Positions 59,947 to 64,000 of a stretch of 64,000 nt of DNA are shown here, in pieces. The notes under the pieces were generated by a model. It was not told the DNA's origin. It ran no database searches and saw nothing but the letters and a program-made list of their open reading frames with translations. The position numbers and the translations under genes are program-made. Origin of the DNA: Actinomycetota bacterium (lineage in GTDB: Bacteria > Actinomycetota > Nitriliruptoria > Nitriliruptorales > Nitriliruptoraceae); assembly GCA_019347575.1 (NCBI GenBank), contig JAHWKY010000002.1, forward strand, positions 124,001-188,000, in the 5' to 3' direction. Numbering within the stretch: position 1 is the stretch's first letter; each line of letters starts with the position of its first letter.

Positions 59947-62493
59947 CTACAACGAGCCGGCGGCGACCGCCTCGGCGAGACGCTCGTCGGTCCAGAGGAC
60001 CTCGCGCGCCTTCGAGCCCTCGTTGGGCCCCACGACACCGAGCTGCTCGAGCTCGTCCATGAGTCGCCCGGCCCGGGCGAAGCCGATGCGCAGCTTGCGC
60101 TGGAGCATCGAGGTCGAACCCAGGCCGGAGCTGACGACCTGCTCCGCGGCGCGCCGCAGGAGCACCTCGTCGGAGTCGTCGTCACCGCGGGCGATGTCGA
60201 CGTCCTCGGCCTCTTTGCCGGACCGCACGATGCCGTCGATGTAGTCCGCCTCGCGTTGTCGCTTGCCGTACTCGACGACCGCGCGGATCTCCTGCTCGGA
60301 GATGAAGCAGCCCTGCAGGCGCACCGGCTTGCCCTGGCTGGCGGGCAGGAACAGCATGTCGCCCTTGCCGACCAGCTTCTCGGCGCCGCCCATGTCCAGG
60401 ATCGTGCGCGAGTCGGTCTGCGACGCGACGGACAGCGCGAGCCGCGACGGGATGTTGGCTTTGATCAGCCCCGTGATCACGTCGACGGACGGGCGCTGGG
60501 TCGCGATCACCATGTGGATGCCGACGGCGCGCGCCATCTGGGCGATGCGGCAGATCGCGTCCTCGACGTCGCGGGGCGCGACGAGCATGAGGTCGCTCAA
60601 CTCGTCGATGACGAGCAGGATGTAGGGCATGTGCCGGTAGGCGTCCTCGTCGTCGGCCTCGGGGTCGCCGGTGCGTCCCGTGACGGGGTGGGCGACCTCA
60701 CCCGCGGCGATGGCTCGGTTGTAACCGTCGATGTCGCGGAAGCCGAGACGCGCGAGCGTCTCGTAGCGCATCTCCATCTCCTTGACCGCCCACTGCAGCG
60801 CATCCGTGGCTCGGCGCGGGTCCACCACGACCGGCGTGAGCAGGTGCGGGGCGCCCTCGTAGGCGTTGAGCTCCACCCGCTTGGGATCGATCAGGATCAT
60901 GCGGACCTGGTCGGGGCGCGCACGCATGATCACCGAGGTCAGCATCGAGTTGAGGCTGACCGACTTGCCCGCCCCGGTCGCGCCCGAGACCAGCAGGTGC
61001 GGCATGGTCGTGAGGTTGACCATCGCGGCCTTGCCGGCGATGTCGCTCCCGAGCGCCACCAGCAGCGGGTGGGGATCGCGAGCCGCGACGTCGCTGCGGA
61101 GGATGTCGCGCAGGGTGATCTGGTCGCGCTCGCGGTTGGGGACCTCGACCCCGATCGCGGACTTGCCGGGGATCGGGGCGACGATGCGCACGTCCGGAGC
61201 GGCGAGGGCGTAGGCGATGTCGTCGCCCATGTTGGCGACCTTGCGCACCTGGACGCCGGGCCCCAGCTCGATCTCGAACCGGGTGACGGTCGGGCCCCGT
61301 GACCAGCGAGCGACCGAAGCGTCGATGGCGAACTGGTCGAAGGTCTCCTGCAGGGCACGGACCTGAGCCTCGATGTGCCGCTCCCCCGCGTCCACGACGG
61401 CCTGGCCGTGTCGGAGCAGGTCCAGCGGGGGCAGTTCGTAGTGGCTCCAATCGACGTGAGGCACGACCCGCTTGGCCTTGCCGTCCCCGGATCTGGCGAC
61501 CTCGGCTGCGGGGCCGCCTCCTTCGGCACCGTCGCCGGCTGCAGCCGAGGAGGTGACGAGCACGGGCCCCTCGTTGCTCGGGGCTGGCACGCCACCGCCT
61601 CCGGCGTCCGTGGCTGCTGCCCCGGCGAGGTCGACGACGGCACGCCGCAACGGCTCGGTGGCGTCGTCGGTCGCGGCTTCCGGCGAAGTGGGCCGCCGGC
61701 GGTCTGGATCCTCCGATCCGGTCCCGCTGTCCGCGGTGTCGTCTGCGGCGGTTGCGGAGCCGCCGGTCGCGGCCTCCGTGGCGGAGGCGAAGAAACGTCG
61801 GACCGCCGCCCACACCTCGGCGAGCGGTGTCTTGGTCACGATCAAGGTTCCCAGGAACAGCAGCGCGATGAGGACCGCCGAGGCTCCCCACACGCTGAGA
61901 GCGGCCCGGAGAGGACGCGCGATGGCGTGGCCGATGAGCCCTCCGGCAGGCCACAGCGCCCGGTACCCATCCGCGATGTCGGGCATGCCCTTGATGAGGT
62001 GCCAGCCCGCGATGACGGCGGTGCCGATCAGGAGCAACCCGACGCCGACCCGACCGCGCTCGCGCCCCGGGCGGTCGAGCACGACGTGGACCCCGAAGTA
62101 CAACAGCACGGGTGGGACGGCGTAGCCGTACACCCCGACCAGTCCCCGGAAGACCGCCTCGAGGAACGCCCCGACGGGCCCCGCCGCGTTCCAGTACATG
62201 CCCAAAGCCACGAGGACGCCGAGCAGGATCAGCCCGATGCCGACGACGTCCTGGCGCTGGTCGCCAACGTGGCGTCCGATGCCGCCGGCGATGCGCAGGA
62301 GCAGCGGCATCGACTCGGGGCGCTTGCCGCCTCCCTTGCCCTTCCCCCTGCCCTTGCCCCGGCCGCGGCCACCCTTGCCACCGCCGCCCTTCCCGCCGCC
62401 CTTGGGGCTCGACGTGCTGCGCTTGCTCGAGCCACCGGAGCCGCCGGCCGCCGACCGCTTCGGGTTCGAGCGGGTCCCGGTGGTGGCGGACAC
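59947..62493 (-). CDS. ftsK: FtsK/SpoIIIE DNA translocase
   Basis: The 848-residue protein pumps chromosomal DNA through the closing septum. It has a Gly/Lys/Arg-rich N-terminus (about 15-58), four membrane helices (about 82-215) and a disordered linker (about 235-360). The RecA-like motor has VSGATGAGKSVSLNSML (Walker A), ILLVIDELSDLMLV (Walker B) and GIHMVIATQRPSVDVITGLIKANIP. A winged-helix gamma domain (about 780-848; SSGLGSTSMLQRKLRIGFARAGRLMDELEQLGVVGP) would read orientation sequences such as KOPS. It lies 85 bp upstream of the ABC1 kinase gene. Confidence 0.96.
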   Translation of the reverse strand: MSATTGTRSNPKRSAAGGSGGSSKRSTSSPKGGGKGGGGKGGRGRGKGRGKGKGGGKRPESMPLLLRIAGGIGRHVGDQRQDVVGIGLILLGVLVALGMYWNAAGPVGAFLEAVFRGLVGVYGYAVPPVLLYFGVHVVLDRPGRERGRVGVGLLLIGTAVIAGWHLIKGMPDIADGYRALWPAGGLIGHAIARPLRAALSVWGASAVLIALLFLGTLIVTKTPLAEVWAAVRRFFASATEAATGGSATAADDTADSGTGSEDPDRRRPTSPEAATDDATEPLRRAVVDLAGAAATDAGGGGVPAPSNEGPVLVTSSAAAGDGAEGGGPAAEVARSGDGKAKRVVPHVDWSHYELPPLDLLRHGQAVVDAGERHIEAQVRALQETFDQFAIDASVARWSRGPTVTRFEIELGPGVQVRKVANMGDDIAYALAAPDVRIVAPIPGKSAIGVEVPNRERDQITLRDILRSDVAARDPHPLLVALGSDIAGKAAMVNLTTMPHLLVSGATGAGKSVSLNSMLTSVIMRARPDQVRMILIDPKRVELNAYEGAPHLLTPVVVDPRRATDALQWAVKEMEMRYETLARLGFRDIDGYNRAIAAGEVAHPVTGRTGDPEADDEDAYRHMPYILLVIDELSDLMLVAPRDVEDAICRIAQMARAVGIHMVIATQRPSVDVITGLIKANIPSRLALSVASQTDSRTILDMGGAEKLVGKGDMLFLPASQGKPVRLQGCFISEQEIRAVVEYGKRQREADYIDGIVRSGKEAEDVDIARGDDDSDEVLLRRAAEQVVSSGLGSTSMLQRKLRIGFARAGRLMDELEQLGVVGPNEGSKAREVLWTDERLAEAVAAGSL

Positions 62494-62691
62494 GTGCGTT
62501 CTCCTCCGTTGATGTTGCAGGCGCTGGTGGCGTACACGGGCGGTCGCGGCGCCACACCGACGACCGCGCCGCGAGGTCCGCGCCGAGAAGGGTAGCTGAC
62601 AGCCGTGTAACTACGGGCGTGGTCGCCCAACAGCCGGCGGTCGCCAGCGACAGCTCCGACTGGTCAAGACCGGACCGGGGTCGCGGGGACC

Positions 62692-64000
62692 TCAGGACTC
62701 GAGGACGAGCGGCAGGATCACGGGGCGCCGGCCCGTCTCCGCCCGCCAGAACGTCGCAGCAGCCTGCACGATGTGGCGCTGCAGGGCTGCGACGTCGGTG
62801 AACCGACCGGCCTTGAGACCCTCGAGTTGGAGGTCGACGGCCTTCGTCGCGCCCTCGATCAGGCTGCGCTCCGTGTCGTCGTAGACCACGCCCTTCTGGA
62901 CGACGAGCGTGTCGCCGACCGCTTCGCCCCGGTGGGGATCGATGGTGACCACGACGACCACGATGCCGTCTCCGGCCAGGCGGCGACGATCGCGCAGTAC
63001 CGCGGGACCCACGTCGGACAGCAGCCCATCGACGAACACCTGCCCCGCCCCGACCGGTTCACCGAGACGCGCGCGTCCGTCCTCGAGGACCACGACGTCG
63101 CCGTCCTCGACGACGAGCACGTTCTCGGGGGGGCAGCCGGTGACGACCGCGATGTCGCGCTGCGCGAGCAGGTGGCGGTACTCGCCGTGGACAGGCACTA
63201 CGAACTCGGGCTCGAGCAGGTTGTGGAACAGGATGAGGTCCTCGCGAGCGGCGTGGCCGGAGACGTGCACGTCGGCGACGCCCTTGTGCACGACCCGCGC
63301 CCCACGTCGCGCCAACCCGTTGATGGACCGGAAGACCGCGTGTTCGTTGCCGGGGATGAGGCTCGACGCGAGCACGACGAGGTCCCCCTCGCCGAGGTCG
63401 AGGTACTTGTGATCGCCCGAAGCCATGAGCGACAGCGCTGAGTAGGGCTCGCCCTGGCTCCCGGTCGAGATGATGATCAGCGCGGACCGGTCGTGGCGGC
63501 CGACATCCTCCATCGGGACCTCCGCCTGCCGGTCGAACTCGAGGTAGCCCATCTCCGCGGCGATGCCCATGTTGCGGACCATCGACCGGCCGACGAAGAC
63601 GGGGCGTCGACCCACCTCGGCGGCGGCGTCGAGGACCTGCTGGATGCGGTGCACGTGTGAGGCGAAAGACGCCACCACGATCAAGCCCTCGACGTCCTCG
63701 AAGGCGTCACGCAGCGCCTTCCCCACGATGCGCTCGGTTCGGATGTGGCCCGGGACGTCGGCGTTGGTGGAGTCGGCGAGCAGCAGCGAGACACGCTCGT
63801 CACCGAGCCGTGCGAGGTGTGCGAGGTCGGTCGGCACGCTGTCGACGGGAGTCTGATCGAGCTTGAAGTCGCCCGAGTGCACGATGAGCCCGTGAGGGGT
63901 GCGGAACGCCAGCGCACAGCCGTCGGGGATCGAGTGGGTCACCTGGACGACCTCGACCTCGAAGGGGCCGTGCTCGATGACGTCTCCGGGGGAGATCTCG
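62692..64000 (-). CDS. rnj: Ribonuclease J, truncated by the window edge
   Basis: At least 435 codons of a metallo-beta-lactamase RNase are present; the N-terminus with the HxHxDH metal motif lies beyond position 64000. Visible signatures are SIPDGCALAF, GLIVHSGDFKLDQTP, LLADSTNA, VVASFASHVHRIQQV and IISTGSQGEPYSALSLM. VHVSGHAAREDLILFHNLLEPEFVVPVHGEYRHL, with a metal-binding His pair, is also seen. RNase J carries out 5'-3' exo- and endonucleolytic RNA processing. It is upstream of ftsK, the same neighbourhood as in mycobacteria. Confidence 0.94.
   Translation of the reverse strand, partial: EISPGDVIEHGPFEVEVVQVTHSIPDGCALAFRTPHGLIVHSGDFKLDQTPVDSVPTDLAHLARLGDERVSLLLADSTNADVPGHIRTERIVGKALRDAFEDVEGLIVVASFASHVHRIQQVLDAAAEVGRRPVFVGRSMVRNMGIAAEMGYLEFDRQAEVPMEDVGRHDRSALIIISTGSQGEPYSALSLMASGDHKYLDLGEGDLVVLASSLIPGNEHAVFRSINGLARRGARVVHKGVADVHVSGHAAREDLILFHNLLEPEFVVPVHGEYRHLLAQRDIAVVTGCPPENVLVVEDGDVVVLEDGRARLGEPVGAGQVFVDGLLSDVGPAVLRDRRRLAGDGIVVVVVTIDPHRGEAVGDTLVVQKGVVYDDTERSLIEGATKAVDLQLEGLKAGRFTDVAALQRHIVQAAATFWRAETGRRPVILPLVLES

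Noticed and set aside
59833-61302. 489-codon plus-strand open frame
   Set aside because: It is antisense to ftsK and has no domain; ftsK motifs are unambiguous.

Overview
The window is high-GC DNA with almost no spacing between genes, many GTG/TTG starts and many 4-bp stop/start overlaps, which points to an actinobacterium. The housekeeping genes keep an order I recall from Mycobacterium: lexA, hflX, dapF, then miaA, an Rv2728c-like gene, miaB, recX, recA, then cinA, pgsA, rimO, ftsK and RNase J. Cell wall binding repeat 2 modules, a class E-like sortase and divergence from mycobacterial proteins suggest a deep-branching lineage (Nitriliruptoria-like). That placement is inference. No rRNA, tRNA, CRISPR array, transposase or phage gene was seen.

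Region 1 (1-7.5 kb): a LysM membrane protein divergent from lexA across a promoter with four LexA-type operators, a secreted beta-propeller lipoprotein, hflX, dapF and a long coiled-coil protein.

Region 2 (7.6-36.5 kb): an accessory surface-polysaccharide locus inserted between dapF and the sortase/miaA block. It encodes a chain-length/tyrosine-kinase protein, an initiating sugar phosphotransferase, a TagA-type and several other glycosyltransferases, a polymerase-like membrane protein, two Wzx-type flippases, three sulfotransferases, an acetyltransferase and two secreted beta-helix proteins. Genes at 27.4-33.6 kb supply every enzyme class needed for GDP-D-glycero-alpha-D-manno-heptose (isomerase, anomeric kinase, and a guanylyltransferase fused to the phosphatase). 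They also include an SDR, two RmlC-like epimerases and a SAF-domain oxidoreductase for further modification. The predicted product is a sulfated, possibly acetylated, heptose-containing glycan made by a Wzx/Wzy-type route.

Region 3 (36.5-50.1 kb): a small secreted protein with a probable sortase signal facing a sortase gene, then miaA, an Rv2728c-like gene, miaB, a small membrane protein, recX and recA on the minus strand. RecA carries two inteins: one splits the P-loop, the other lies at the site used by the Mycobacterium leprae RecA intein. Divergent from recA are a class A penicillin-binding protein, a DEDDh exonuclease and a pair of unknown small genes.

Region 4 (50.1-64 kb): an RNA cyclic phosphodiesterase, cinA-pgsA-rimO-rodZ-like in a tightly coupled operon, a secreted amidase, a DinB/mycothiol-type protein, a small membrane protein, an ABC1/UbiB kinase, ftsK, and RNase J running off the right edge.

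The most notable items are the dual-intein RecA under SOS control, the heptose/sulfation locus with paired beta-helix proteins anchored in two different ways, the sortase/substrate pair, and a small repeated CTACTTGAG-containing element at several gene boundaries.
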